Counted from the stretch's first letter, positions 1-7,556 are shown. The stretch: 15,699 nt of DNA from JBNKDD01 sp050288085 (GCA_050288085.1 JBNKDD010000123.1:1-15699); one strand, 5' to 3'. The notes: generated by a model not told the origin, from the letters alone. Numbers and translations: made by a program.

Positions 1-237
1 TTGGCTGGACAGCCAACAGGCTCCGGCATCCAACCACCGTGCCGGACAATAACAACAACTTGAGGAAATCCCGACGGTACATGTTCCCAGTATACCGAAC
101 CTGGGGATTCGTGCTATGCATCTCAGGTACCGTCTTTATACAATTTCATAACGATTGTTACTGTCAGAGCAGTTTTTAGAATTGATGATGCTGGCTATAC
201 TTAATGACTATCAATTACACCTCAAGGAGGAGAGGCC
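1..237. other. Non-coding left edge with two small hairpins
   Basis: I see no convincing gene here. Two short inverted repeats lie at the edge: TTGGCT/AGCCAA (1-6 and 11-16, 4-nt loop) and TCCGGCA/TGCCGGA (22-28 and 40-46, 11-nt loop). Neither is followed by a T-run on the + strand, so they are not clear terminators. They could belong to the 3' region of a gene left of the window. The rest is AT-rich leader and promoter sequence for the gene starting at 238. Confidence 0.4.
155..182 (+). promoter_or_regulatory. Candidate promoter for the small membrane protein
   Basis: TTGTTA (155-160) and TAGAAT (177-182) are separated by 16 nt and resemble sigma-70 -35 and -10 boxes. A second possible -10, TATACT, lies at 196-201 but has only a weak -35. 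Either would give a leader of about 30-50 nt ending in the strong ribosome binding site AAGGAGG at 224-230. Confidence 0.3.
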
Positions 238-606
238 ATGCTGCGAGGCAATAAATCAAGCGACGAACTGCGTTTCGAACTGCTCACCCTGGGTATTATC
301 TTGTTGAGCGCGGCAGTCTGTTGGGTGATCTTCAAGAGCATTCTGCCGTCGATAACCCTTTTTATCCCCGGCCTGATTATGCTTGGCTCGGCGATTTTCC
401 AGGATTTACAACCGGACTGGCAAGCCGGGTGGCTGACCTATGCTCTGGCTATCTTGCTGGTTGCAACCGGGTTGGCAGGGGTAGTTAACACCTTTATGGG
501 AGATGCCGTGAAGCTCAATTGGTTCATCATCACGATTGTTGAGCTGGGCGCGATCCTGATCGCCAAAGCCCTGTACGATCCTTCATTGGGGCGACCGCAG
601 GAATAG
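238..606 (+). CDS. Small four-helix membrane protein, unknown function
   Basis: I do not recognise this 122-residue protein. It has about four hydrophobic stretches, near residues 15-34, 37-54, 66-86 and 93-112, with short loops, so it is almost certainly an integral membrane protein. There is no signal peptide and I see no catalytic motif; the two termini are polar. The start is well supported: AAGGAGG lies 7 nt upstream of the ATG. It stands alone on the + strand and converges on the sortase, with only 15 nt between their ends and no obvious terminator between them. That the gene is real is fairly sure; its role is unknown. Confidence 0.75.
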   Translation: MLRGNKSSDELRFELLTLGIILLSAAVCWVIFKSILPSITLFIPGLIMLGSAIFQDLQPDWQAGWLTYALAILLVATGLAGVVNTFMGDAVKLNWFIITIVELGAILIAKALYDPSLGRPQE

Positions 607-621
607 TCCCTTTTATCATCA

Positions 622-1440
622 TTAGCGCGTCGCCACCACGATCAGCCGGTGGGTGCTGGTGTTGTGCGGCCAACAGGTGATCAGAGTCAGGCGGTTGTCA
701 GAGGTATTATTCAACCATCCAGCATTCTGCATCTTGATATCAAGTGGTTGCGAATCCTCTTCAATGTATTCGATAGTCGAGACGTAATAGGAGAACACGC
801 CGTAATCACTCCAGATGGCAACCTCCGCACCATAGCTTAACTGGTTCAAGTCGGCAAACACACCACCGTAGACATTTTGATGACCGGCTAAAATGGTGTT
901 GCCGCCAAAACCCGGCTCAGGTGAGGATGTATCCCAGGACACCGAATATGAATTAGGGACGGGTAATCGCATCACCTTTACACCGTCTACATCTTGCTCG
1001 CGTGGGGCCAGGCCGATGATGGGGGCTTCGAGCCCCAGTGCCGGAATCGAAAGCCAGTACTCGACTTCCACGTAATCGGGCAGGGGCCAATCGCCATGCG
1101 GGTTAGCCGTTGGTGTAAGCTGGTTGGCTCTGAGCGTAGCGCCTAGAGTCGGCGTCGCCTGGAATGAGGGGGTAAGTGTCAGGTCCTCCGATTCTGAGCC
1201 TGCCGGTGTGCCGGTCTTATCGGATTGAGCAAGCTCCGCCTGACGGGTAGCTGCGGCGATAAATTCCTCCGGCGGGCCTTGTGCAGCGGCCATCTGCGAT
1301 GGCACAATCAGCACAAAGTACGTCACCAGTGCAGTTGCCGCACTGAGAATCAACAACACCCCTATCGCGGTTAACGGGTTAACCGTCGGCGATTCGGGGT
1401 GCCGATCAGGTATTGTCTTACTTGGCCGAGGGGTTTTCAT
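622..1440 (-). CDS. Sortase (cysteine transpeptidase)
   Basis: A sortase of 272 residues that joins LPxTG-type surface proteins to an acceptor at the outer face of the membrane. Visible parts are a cytoplasmic N-terminus, one membrane anchor at about residues 24-46, a low-complexity Thr/Ala/Ser linker to about residue 115, then the sortase beta-barrel. The catalytic triad can be placed: His187 in ILAGHQN, Cys256 in LTLITC and Arg265 in HRLIVVA. Class is uncertain; the N-terminal anchor and TLxTC-type motif fit a class D- or E-like housekeeping or dedicated sortase. The gene lies 106 nt downstream of an LPDSG protein on the same strand, so that protein is its likely substrate. The ribosome binding site before the ATG is weak (GGTGTGGT), which may mean translation depends on the upstream gene's transcript. 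Confidence 0.9.
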   Translation of the reverse strand: MKTPRPSKTIPDRHPESPTVNPLTAIGVLLILSAATALVTYFVLIVPSQMAAAQGPPEEFIAAATRQAELAQSDKTGTPAGSESEDLTLTPSFQATPTLGATLRANQLTPTANPHGDWPLPDYVEVEYWLSIPALGLEAPIIGLAPREQDVDGVKVMRLPVPNSYSVSWDTSSPEPGFGGNTILAGHQNVYGGVFADLNQLSYGAEVAIWSDYGVFSYYVSTIEYIEEDSQPLDIKMQNAGWLNNTSDNRLTLITCWPHNTSTHRLIVVATR

Positions 1441-1510
1441 ACCACACCCATACAGGGTTTGACGAATAAACTTCAGGCAGTTTTATTCAAACGGTGGTCC
1501 TTGATGGTAG

Positions 1511-1532
1511 GGGGCGCAAGGCTTTGCGCCCC
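1511..1532. repeat. GC-rich REP-like palindrome
   Basis: A perfect 9-bp inverted repeat, GGGGCGCAA and TTGCGCCCC, with a 4-nt loop (GGCT), sits in the gap between the sortase and its substrate gene. There is no T-run on either side on the minus strand, so it is not a standard intrinsic terminator. It resembles the dispersed GC-rich palindromes seen between genes in several bacterial groups. It may also stabilise or partly terminate the transcript between the two genes. Confidence 0.6.
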
Positions 1533-1546
1533 AGACACCGTCTTAA

Positions 1547-2083
1547 TTATGAAGATGATTTCTTCTGCCGCTGCCCGATAATGACCAACGCAACCCCAAT
1601 CAACATCACACCGGCTAACCCACCGATCATGATCTCGGATGACACAATACCACCCGAATCAGGGAGCACGGTCAGGGGGTTACCATCCTCGTCGGTTCCA
1701 GCCGCCGCTGTTCCGGCTTTCGGAACCAGGGCAAATTCCAGGTTTGTTACCGCATCACCGGGATTCCCAATAAACGCGGTCGCGGTATTGTCGGGCGCAT
1801 CGTAATCGTTTGGAGCGGTTACGGTCACCGTCCAGGTTCCGGGATTGAGCGCAATGCTGAATGCGCCGTTATCCGCTGTTGCGATGGACGTATCCCAACC
1901 GCCGGAGTCAAACTTGACCTCGACATTGCCGACGCCCTCTTCGCCTTCCTCGCGGATGCCGTTTCCATTTTTATCGTTGTAGACGATACCGCCGATCTGT
2001 CCTTCACTCTGGGCGGCTGCAGGAACCACCACAGCCAGCGCCAACAATGCACCGACCAATAATATCCAGCCTAGTCGCTTCAT
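1547..2083 (-). CDS. Secreted SdrD B-like protein with LPDSG sorting signal
   Basis: A 178-residue cell-surface protein. It has a Sec signal peptide (basic start, hydrophobic core, likely cut after about residue 24 near AAAQ). A single SdrD B-like (Cna-B/transthyretin-type) domain follows, beginning with GGIVYNDKNGNGIREEGEEG at 31-50; the Asp/Asn/Gly-rich loop is typical of calcium binding in this family. The C-terminus is a complete cell-wall sorting signal: LPDSG at 140-144, a hydrophobic helix at about 151-170, and the basic tail QRQKK. GGAGG lies 10 nt before the ATG, supporting the start. It is the first gene of a two-gene unit with the sortase. A one-domain substrate this short is more likely a spacer, linker or minor surface subunit than a large adhesin; that is inference. 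Confidence 0.85.
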   Translation of the reverse strand: MKRLGWILLVGALLALAVVVPAAAQSEGQIGGIVYNDKNGNGIREEGEEGVGNVEVKFDSGGWDTSIATADNGAFSIALNPGTWTVTVTAPNDYDAPDNTATAFIGNPGDAVTNLEFALVPKAGTAAAGTDEDGNPLTVLPDSGGIVSSEIMIGGLAGVMLIGVALVIIGQRQKKSSS

Positions 2084-2146
2084 GATTTTCAGGCCTCCAA
2101 TTTCAAATCCGCCTCTGCAAGATACAAAGACGTGAAGTGCGAGAGA

Positions 2147-2175
2147 ATTGTACCCAGGCTGGTATTCTGGTGCAA
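2147..2175 (-). promoter_or_regulatory. Candidate promoter for the LPDSG protein-sortase pair
   Basis: On the minus strand, TTGCAC (2170-2175) and TACAAT (2147-2152) are separated by 17 nt. Transcription would begin near 2140 and give a leader of about 57 nt containing the GGAGG ribosome binding site. Confidence 0.4.
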
Positions 2176-2246
2176 AGCCCGGTGGCGTGTCGGAGGGAAA
2201 TTGCCTGTACTCATGCTTTTTGCCGAGCGGCGATTGTTCTTGGCTG

Positions 2247-2275
2247 TCGTCAGTTTACCGTCAAGGTGCTAAACT
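2247..2275 (+). promoter_or_regulatory. Candidate promoter for a leaderless glycosylase transcript
   Basis: TAAACT (2270-2275) lies exactly 7 nt before the ATG at 2283, with a weak -35 (TCGTCA, 2247-2252) 17 nt further up. A -10 box so placed would start the RNA at or next to the A of the ATG. The ATG has no clear Shine-Dalgarno sequence, which fits a leaderless message. Confidence 0.3.
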
Positions 2276-2282
2276 TGGCGGC

Positions 2283-2897
2283 ATGTCATTGCGGCTTTCA
2301 CGAACATTTTTTGAGCGCGATACACTGGCTGTCGCCCGCGATTTACTGGGATGCACACTCGTCCATCAGGTAGATGGCTGCCGGATAGCCGGGCGGGTTG
2401 TCGAAGTCGAAGCCTACGCCGGGCCGGATGATGCTGCCTGTCATGGTTATCGTGGCAAGACAGAACGCAACGCGCCCCTGTTTGGCCCGGTCGGATACAG
2501 CTACGTCTACCTCATTTATGGGATGTACTGGCTGGTAAACGTGATCGCAAAGCCGCGAGATGCTGGCAATAATTACCCTGCCGCCGTATTATTTCGTGCC
2601 TTAGAGCCGGTTGAAGGGTTAGATCAAATGGCTGCGCGGCGTTCGGGCCGCCCGGAAAGAGAATGGGCAAGCGGTCCCGGTCGCCTGACAATGGCATTAG
2701 GGATCGACCAGACTCAGAACCATATCGACCTGACCGCAGATAGCAGCCAACTCTTCCTTGAGCGTGGGGAATCCATCCCGGATGATCAGGTAAACACCGG
2801 GCCGCGAATAGGGCTCAACAGTGTGCCAGAACCCTGGCACAGCATTCCCTGGCGCTTCTGGCTCAAGGATAATCCTTACGTATCAAGGAGACGTTAA
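2283..2897 (+). CDS. 3-methyladenine DNA glycosylase (AAG/MPG family)
   Basis: A base-excision repair enzyme that removes alkylated purines such as 3-methyladenine, and often hypoxanthine, from DNA. From the ATG at 2283 it is 204 residues, the normal bacterial length. The active-site block VEVEAYAGPDD (41-50 region) contains Glu43, the likely general base, and Tyr45, a base-stacking residue. His54 and the block YSYVYLIYGMYW (72-83) match the family's binding pocket, and SGPGRL (130-135) is also conserved. The reading frame is open back to 2148, but that stretch is Cys-rich, unlike the family, and would start about 45 residues too early, so I prefer 2283. It lies 31 nt upstream of fabI and may share its transcript. 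Confidence 0.93.
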   Translation: MSLRLSRTFFERDTLAVARDLLGCTLVHQVDGCRIAGRVVEVEAYAGPDDAACHGYRGKTERNAPLFGPVGYSYVYLIYGMYWLVNVIAKPRDAGNNYPAAVLFRALEPVEGLDQMAARRSGRPEREWASGPGRLTMALGIDQTQNHIDLTADSSQLFLERGESIPDDQVNTGPRIGLNSVPEPWHSIPWRFWLKDNPYVSRRR

Positions 2898-2928
2898 ACG
2901 AAAACTTTTTTCCGGAGGAGCATAATCG

Positions 2929-3720
2929 ATGGGTCTTCTAGACGGCAAAACAGCACTGATATTCGGCGTGGCAAACAAAGACTCGATTGCCTGGGGAATC
3001 GCAAAGGCACTTCACGAGCAAGGGGCAGAACTGGCAATTAGCTATGGTATTCCACAGCTTGAACGCCGGGTTAAGCCACTTGCCGAGAGTATTGGTGTAA
3101 AGCTGGTTGAAGAATGTAATGTAACGGACGATGCCGCTATTGACCGGATATTTGAGAAAGTCAAGGATACCTATGGCACAATTGATATCCTTGTTCATTC
3201 GGTGGCCTATGCAGAGCGTGAAGACCTGGATGGACGGTTTGTGGATACGAGTCGGGAGGGTTTCAAGACGGCGCTGGAGATCAGCGCTTATTCACTGGTG
3301 GCGCTGTCACAGCGAGCCGAGAAGCTGATGCCCAACGGGGGATCAATCATGACCATGACCTACTATGGCGGAGTTGCAGTGATGCCTCATTATAATGTAA
3401 TGGGTGTGGCAAAGGCGGCCCTGGAATCCAGTGTGCGTTACCTGGCAAACGACCTGGGCCCGCAGGGAATCCGGGTTAATGCCATATCCGCTGGGCCGAT
3501 CAAGACGCTGGCCGCCGCCGGTATTGCCGGATTCCGTAAGATGCTGCATTATCATGAAAAGGTTGCCCCGCTGCGTGGAGCCATCACCCAGGATGATATC
3601 GGACAGACGGCAGTCTGGTTATCCTCTGACTGGGCGCGGATGGTGACCGGTGAGGTGCTTTACGTTGATGGTGGATGGAACATCCTGGGGGCCACCGTCC
3701 CATTTGAGGAGATGTTATAA
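2929..3720 (+). CDS. fabI: Enoyl-[acyl-carrier-protein] reductase (NADH)
   Basis: Catalyses the last reduction in each cycle of type II fatty acid synthesis, trans-2-enoyl-ACP to acyl-ACP, in the cytoplasm. The 263-residue length fits FabI. The N-terminal nucleotide-binding block is FGVANKDSIAWGIA (12-25). The catalytic pair is Tyr155 and Lys162 (Y-x6-K in YNVMGVAK), with Tyr145/Tyr146 just before it as in FabI. RVNAISAGPIKTLAAAGI (182-199) is the substrate-loop region, and a VDGGW block lies near the C-terminus. GGAGGAG is 8 nt before the ATG, a strong ribosome binding site. The stop codon TAA overlaps what looks like the lost start of the next gene (ATAACG at 3717-3722), so fabI and the SGNH gene were probably translationally coupled. 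Confidence 0.95.
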   Translation: MGLLDGKTALIFGVANKDSIAWGIAKALHEQGAELAISYGIPQLERRVKPLAESIGVKLVEECNVTDDAAIDRIFEKVKDTYGTIDILVHSVAYAEREDLDGRFVDTSREGFKTALEISAYSLVALSQRAEKLMPNGGSIMTMTYYGGVAVMPHYNVMGVAKAALESSVRYLANDLGPQGIRVNAISAGPIKTLAAAGIAGFRKMLHYHEKVAPLRGAITQDDIGQTAVWLSSDWARMVTGEVLYVDGGWNILGATVPFEEML

Positions 3721-3941
3721 CGTTCTTAATTCACTTCATCTCACATATCGTTCTCTGGATAGGCAGCCTGCTCATCCTGGATCGGTTTGGTCATATCACC
3801 GTTCCTGGGCACAGTGTACCGTATTGGATCGGCTTTGCCGTGATGGTCGCCCTGAATGTTGCCTGACACGATCTGCTGAATCTGATCACCAGGTAGCCTG
3901 CTGCTAAACAGGCTGCTTTTCTGCGGCTGCATAGCCAGGCG
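3717..3941 (+). pseudogene. Disrupted 5' membrane part of the SGNH hydrolase gene
   Basis: This stretch is in the same reading frame as the SGNH open frame that begins at 3942, and it encodes clear membrane-protein sequence: a helix FLIHFISHIVLWIGSLLIL (3723-3779) and another, YWIGFAVMVALNVA (3822-3863). The frame is cut by TGA at 3864-3866 and TAG at 3894-3896. No ATG, GTG or TTG lies at its expected beginning; at 3717 there is ATA where an ATG would give the ATGA overlap with fabI. Three substitutions would restore one continuous protein. I read it as the decayed N-terminus of the next gene. True ATA initiation is possible but the two stops would still end it. Confidence 0.65.
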
Positions 3942-5036
3942 ATGGTGATCATCGTTACATTATTGTTTGTAGACCGATCCGGGAAGCATATCTTTGAGGC
4001 AGGGCACTCGTTATCATTCTGGTTGATCCTATCTGCCGCAACTGTCGTAATCGCGGACTGGTATAGTTTCACCCAGAGTGCCGTCGGGCAGCGAACTCTA
4101 TCTTCCCGGTGGTTTGAAGGGGCTACCCTGACCTGGATTACCATCCTGATCATGCTGATCGGATTGGAGCTTTTTGTCCGTACAGATTTCTCTCGGAAGC
4201 ATGTTCTGGGAGTATGGCCGACTTACGAAGTCTACTATGAACCAGGTATTGAATTTTTCGTAAATAAAGAAGGTTATCGCGATGTTGAACATAATCTTGA
4301 GGCCGAGCCGGGTGTAACACGGGTGCTGCTGCTTGGCGACTCGTTTACCACCGGCCAGGGTGTTTCACAGGCAGATTACTTTCCGGCGGTGCTGCGCAGC
4401 TATGCAGGTGATGAGTTTGAATTCATTGTCGCCGCGATGCCCGGTGCCAGTACCGCTGATGAAACCTACATGCTCGAAATCTACGGCTGCCAGTTTGAGC
4501 CGGATATACTGGTGGTGGGCCTAGTTCCCAACGATCTGGATGAACTCCCGGGTGCACCAGCAGTCACAGAAGACCGGAAGTTCCTGACCTCAGATGAGGT
4601 AGCAAACCCGGACCTGGCTTATCTGCTGGATTACTACATCAATCGGATGGCGGAGGGTTCGCGCTATGACTATTGGGATTGGGAGAGTGACCTGTTTGAC
4701 CCGGAGCAGCCCTGGCTTGATCAATGGAAAGTGCGGATTAATGACCTGGCAGCACAGGCAGAGCAGTGTGGCATCGAGCAGCAGTATGCTGTCAGCCTGC
4801 CCTATGCCTTAGACTATAGGCAGGAGATCATCCTGACCGAGACGGCACGAAAATATACCGTCATGTTGGATGCATTTGGGGAAGCCGGATTTGAAACTGT
4901 CGATCTGTTCCCCGCCTATATGGAGACTTTCGGCGAGAGGCCATACCGGACTCTCTGGGCCTTACCCAATGATGGACACCCTAATGCTGAGTTACATCAC
5001 TGGTATGCAGAACAAATCTGGAACGTATTGGAATGA
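3942..5036 (+). CDS. Membrane-anchored SGNH/GDSL-type hydrolase (5'-truncated)
   Basis: The 364-residue open part of an SGNH-hydrolase family protein. Two or three hydrophobic segments (about 1-10, 24-40 and 62-80) precede a catalytic domain. Family blocks: FVNKEGYRD (106-114), then GDSFTTGQG (132-140) with the nucleophile Ser134, VPND (195-198) with Asn197, and DGHPN (344-348) with Asp344 and His346. Members hydrolyse or transfer esters, often acetyl groups on polysaccharides or lipids; the substrate here cannot be told. The ATG at 3942 has no good ribosome binding site and falls in the middle of what was a longer protein. The stop TGA overlaps the mutS2 start (ATGA, 5033-5036). The catalytic domain itself looks intact, so decay is recent or a shorter product is made. 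Confidence 0.7.
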   Translation: MVIIVTLLFVDRSGKHIFEAGHSLSFWLILSAATVVIADWYSFTQSAVGQRTLSSRWFEGATLTWITILIMLIGLELFVRTDFSRKHVLGVWPTYEVYYEPGIEFFVNKEGYRDVEHNLEAEPGVTRVLLLGDSFTTGQGVSQADYFPAVLRSYAGDEFEFIVAAMPGASTADETYMLEIYGCQFEPDILVVGLVPNDLDELPGAPAVTEDRKFLTSDEVANPDLAYLLDYYINRMAEGSRYDYWDWESDLFDPEQPWLDQWKVRINDLAAQAEQCGIEQQYAVSLPYALDYRQEIILTETARKYTVMLDAFGEAGFETVDLFPAYMETFGERPYRTLWALPNDGHPNAELHHWYAEQIWNVLE

Positions 5037-7441
5037 ACCCAAAAACCTACGAAAAACTTGAATTGAATAAAATCCTGGCACAATTGGCTGCCTACGCGGC
5101 TTTTTCTGCCAGTCATGAACTACTGGAAGCGCTGGAGCCAACCGGCGATCTGCGCGAGGCGCAGCGCCGCCAACAGGAAACGACCGAAGCCCGCACACTG
5201 CTAGAGGAAAAATCCACGACCAGTGTTGGTGGAGCGAGGGATGTTCGTTCGGATGTCGAAGGGGCAGCCCGCGGCGTGACCCTGAACCCAGGGCAGTTAC
5301 TGACCATCAAGGCTACGCTGGAGGCGGGAATCTCCCTGAAGCGAACTATTAACAGTGTCGCGGATCGGTTTCCTCTTCTGGCCGAAACTGCCTATAACTT
5401 ATACGACGACAGACATCTGATCGCCGTCATCAACCGGATCGTCAACGAACACGGCGAGATACTGGATTCGGCCAGCGTTCGCCTGGCGCAAATCCGGGAA
5501 GAACTGCGCGCTGCGCGTGACCGGCTGCACAGCAGGTTGCAAACGATCATCACCAGCAGCAAGAACGCCCCCTATCTCCAGGAGGCACTGATCACTACCC
5601 GCAGCGGGCGTTACGTCATTCCCATCAAGGCCGATGCCAGGGGACGGATCAAAGGGATCATCCACGATCAATCCTCTTCCGGCGCAACGCTGTTCATTGA
5701 GCCAACGATCACCGTCGAGATCAACAACCAGATTCGCGAACTCGAATTGGCGGAACAGGAAGAGATCCACCGTATCCTGATGGAGGTTACGGAAGAAGTT
5801 GGACAGGAGGCGGATTACATCACCTGGTCGGTCGAGGCGTTGGCGATCCTCGATGTGGCTTTTGCTAAAGCGAAGTACGCCGCCGCGAAACATGCCAACC
5901 CGCCTACCCTGATCGGCTTTGATCCGGAACGTACACCGGGCAGCACCATCAAGCTGTATAATGCCCGCCATCCTTTACTCGATCCCCGGACGGCAGTTCC
6001 CATCAATGCCGAACTGGATCCGGAAACGTACATCCTGATCCTGACCGGGCCAAATACCGGCGGCAAAACCGTCTCGCTAAAGACGGTCGGATTACTCACC
6101 CTGATGGCGCAATGCGGTTTGCATCTTCCGGCCTCAGAGGAATCGGTGTTGACAGTCTTTGAGACGGTTTACGCCGATATCGGCGACGAGCAAAGCATCG
6201 AGCAATCGCTGAGCACGTTCTCTGCCCACCTGACCCACATCATCCAGATACTGGAAGCTGCCGATGATCGGTCGTTGGTCCTGTTGGACGAACTCGGTTC
6301 CGGCACCGATCCGGCTGAAGGATCCGCCATTGCCCGCGCCATCCTGAATGACCTGTGGCGGCGGGGCATCACGACCTTCGTAGCCACCCACTACCCGGAC
6401 TTGAAGCTCTACGCTCATCATACCGAGGGCGTCCTGAACGCCAGCGTCGAATTTGACGTTGAAACCCTGGCCCCCACCTATCGCCTGATCGTTGGGCTGC
6501 CAGGACGGTCAAACGCGCTGGCAATTGCCACTCGGCTGGGCCTACCCGCTCACATCATTGAAGAGGGGCGCAGCTATGTTGGGGAAGGTGACTTGCAGGC
6601 CGATGATCTGTTAGATGAGATTCACCGCGCTCGTGAATCCATTCGCCAGATCGAGGAGCGGTTGAAGGCATCGGAGGCGGAGACTATCAAACTCCAACGC
6701 CAGCTCCGTGATCGGCTGGAAGACATCGAAGAGGAACGGCGTGAGATCATCGAGCAGGCACAGTCCCAGGCTTTCGCCGAACTGGATGATGTGCGGGCCG
6801 AACTCCGTAGTATGCGACAGCGGGCAGCACGTACTCCAGCTCCTGAAGCTGCTGCCGCTCTCCCAACCAAAGATGAACTTGAAACCATCGAAGCCAAAGT
6901 CGAGGCTATTGAGGAGAGCATTGAAGCTCCGGTCGAGCGTGTTGTGACACCGGCTCCCGATCTACCTGCTCAACCTGTTCCTCAACGTGAACTCCGGCCC
7001 GGTGATCGTGTGTATGTGCGGAACCTGAATACCGAGGGTGAAATTGTTTCCATCGATAGCGGCGACAACATCGAAGTACAGTTGGGGAATATGCGCCTTC
7101 GGGTAGATGCCGATAACCTGGAGTGGCTGCCGCAGTCCAAAGAGAAGGTTGTTGAGAAAAGAGGGGTCACCGCGCCAAAGGTAGAAAGTCCTGGACTGGA
7201 AATCCACCTGCGAGGGTTTATCGTCGAGGAGGCGCTTGCAGCACTGGACGATTACCTCGATCAGGCTTATCTGGCCGAGCTCCCCTGGGTGCGCATTGTC
7301 CACGGGAAAGGGACCGGCGCTTTGCGAAAAGCTATCCAGGATACCCTTCAAAGTCATCCTTTGATCAAAGAATATAAACGTGCCCCGGATAACCAGGGCG
7401 GCGATGGTGTGACTATCGCTTACCTCTCGCCTATGGGATAG
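5033..7441 (+). CDS. mutS2: Endonuclease MutS2 / ribosome-rescue ATPase
   Basis: A MutS-family ATPase with a C-terminal Smr nuclease domain. Known roles are suppression of recombination and, in Bacillus, splitting of collided ribosomes (also named RqcU). At 802 residues it is full length. The core domain leads to Walker A GPNTGGKT (339-346) and Walker B LVLLDELGSGTDPAEG (415-430). A charged coiled coil spans about 524-600, followed by a Pro/Ala/Glu linker (about 603-650), a KOW-like segment (about 655-690), and the Smr domain with LEIHLRG (722-728) and HGKGTGALR (757-765). Smr normally has LDxHG or LDLR-type motifs; the LEIH form is acceptable. The start overlaps the preceding stop by ATGA and has only a weak Shine-Dalgarno, so its translation probably relies on coupling to the SGNH frame. 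Confidence 0.96.
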   Translation: MNPKTYEKLELNKILAQLAAYAAFSASHELLEALEPTGDLREAQRRQQETTEARTLLEEKSTTSVGGARDVRSDVEGAARGVTLNPGQLLTIKATLEAGISLKRTINSVADRFPLLAETAYNLYDDRHLIAVINRIVNEHGEILDSASVRLAQIREELRAARDRLHSRLQTIITSSKNAPYLQEALITTRSGRYVIPIKADARGRIKGIIHDQSSSGATLFIEPTITVEINNQIRELELAEQEEIHRILMEVTEEVGQEADYITWSVEALAILDVAFAKAKYAAAKHANPPTLIGFDPERTPGSTIKLYNARHPLLDPRTAVPINAELDPETYILILTGPNTGGKTVSLKTVGLLTLMAQCGLHLPASEESVLTVFETVYADIGDEQSIEQSLSTFSAHLTHIIQILEAADDRSLVLLDELGSGTDPAEGSAIARAILNDLWRRGITTFVATHYPDLKLYAHHTEGVLNASVEFDVETLAPTYRLIVGLPGRSNALAIATRLGLPAHIIEEGRSYVGEGDLQADDLLDEIHRARESIRQIEERLKASEAETIKLQRQLRDRLEDIEEERREIIEQAQSQAFAELDDVRAELRSMRQRAARTPAPEAAAALPTKDELETIEAKVEAIEESIEAPVERVVTPAPDLPAQPVPQRELRPGDRVYVRNLNTEGEIVSIDSGDNIEVQLGNMRLRVDADNLEWLPQSKEKVVEKRGVTAPKVESPGLEIHLRGFIVEEALAALDDYLDQAYLAELPWVRIVHGKGTGALRKAIQDTLQSHPLIKEYKRAPDNQGGDGVTIAYLSPMG

Positions 7442-7466
7442 CACTTAATCAATCACTGGAGAACAG

Positions 7467-7492
7467 CAGCCCTCATTGAGGGCTGTTTTTTT
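7467..7492 (+). terminator. Rho-independent terminator after mutS2
   Basis: Perfect arms CAGCCCTCA and TGAGGGCTG around a single central T (7467-7485), which folds as a GC-rich stem with a small loop, are followed directly by seven T residues (7486-7492). It lies 25 nt after the mutS2 stop and closes the fabI-SGNH-mutS2 transcript. Confidence 0.9.
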
Positions 7493-7526
7493 GTCTGGCA
7501 TTCTGGCTATAAACATTATCGTGCTA

Positions 7527-7556
7527 TTGGATATTATTTTTAAAGATGGCTATAGT
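7527..7556 (+). promoter_or_regulatory. Candidate promoter for acs
   Basis: TTGGAT (7527-7532) and TATAGT (7551-7556) are separated by 18 nt in an AT-rich stretch just after the mutS2 terminator. Transcription would begin near 7563, giving a leader of about 60 nt. This places an upstream in-frame ATG at 7546 outside the transcript and supports the later start at 7624. Confidence 0.5.

Noticed and set aside
2148..2282. Longer start for the DNA glycosylase
   Set aside because: The added 45 residues are Cys/Gly-rich and unlike the family; the standard N-terminus begins at 2283.
3864..3896. Stop codon reassignment as a way to read through TGA and TAG in the SGNH gene
   Set aside because: Both a TGA and a TAG are involved, while other genes here end normally with each (TGA for SGNH and the intron protein, TAG for mutS2 and acs), so both are used as real stops.
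3650..3907. 85-codon + strand frame overlapping the end of fabI
   Set aside because: It begins inside fabI and has no domain; the membrane-like sequence here is in another frame, joined to the SGNH gene.
5399..5971. 190-codon minus-strand frame inside mutS2
   Set aside because: It is antisense to the well-conserved MutS2 core, with no domain and no ribosome binding site of note.
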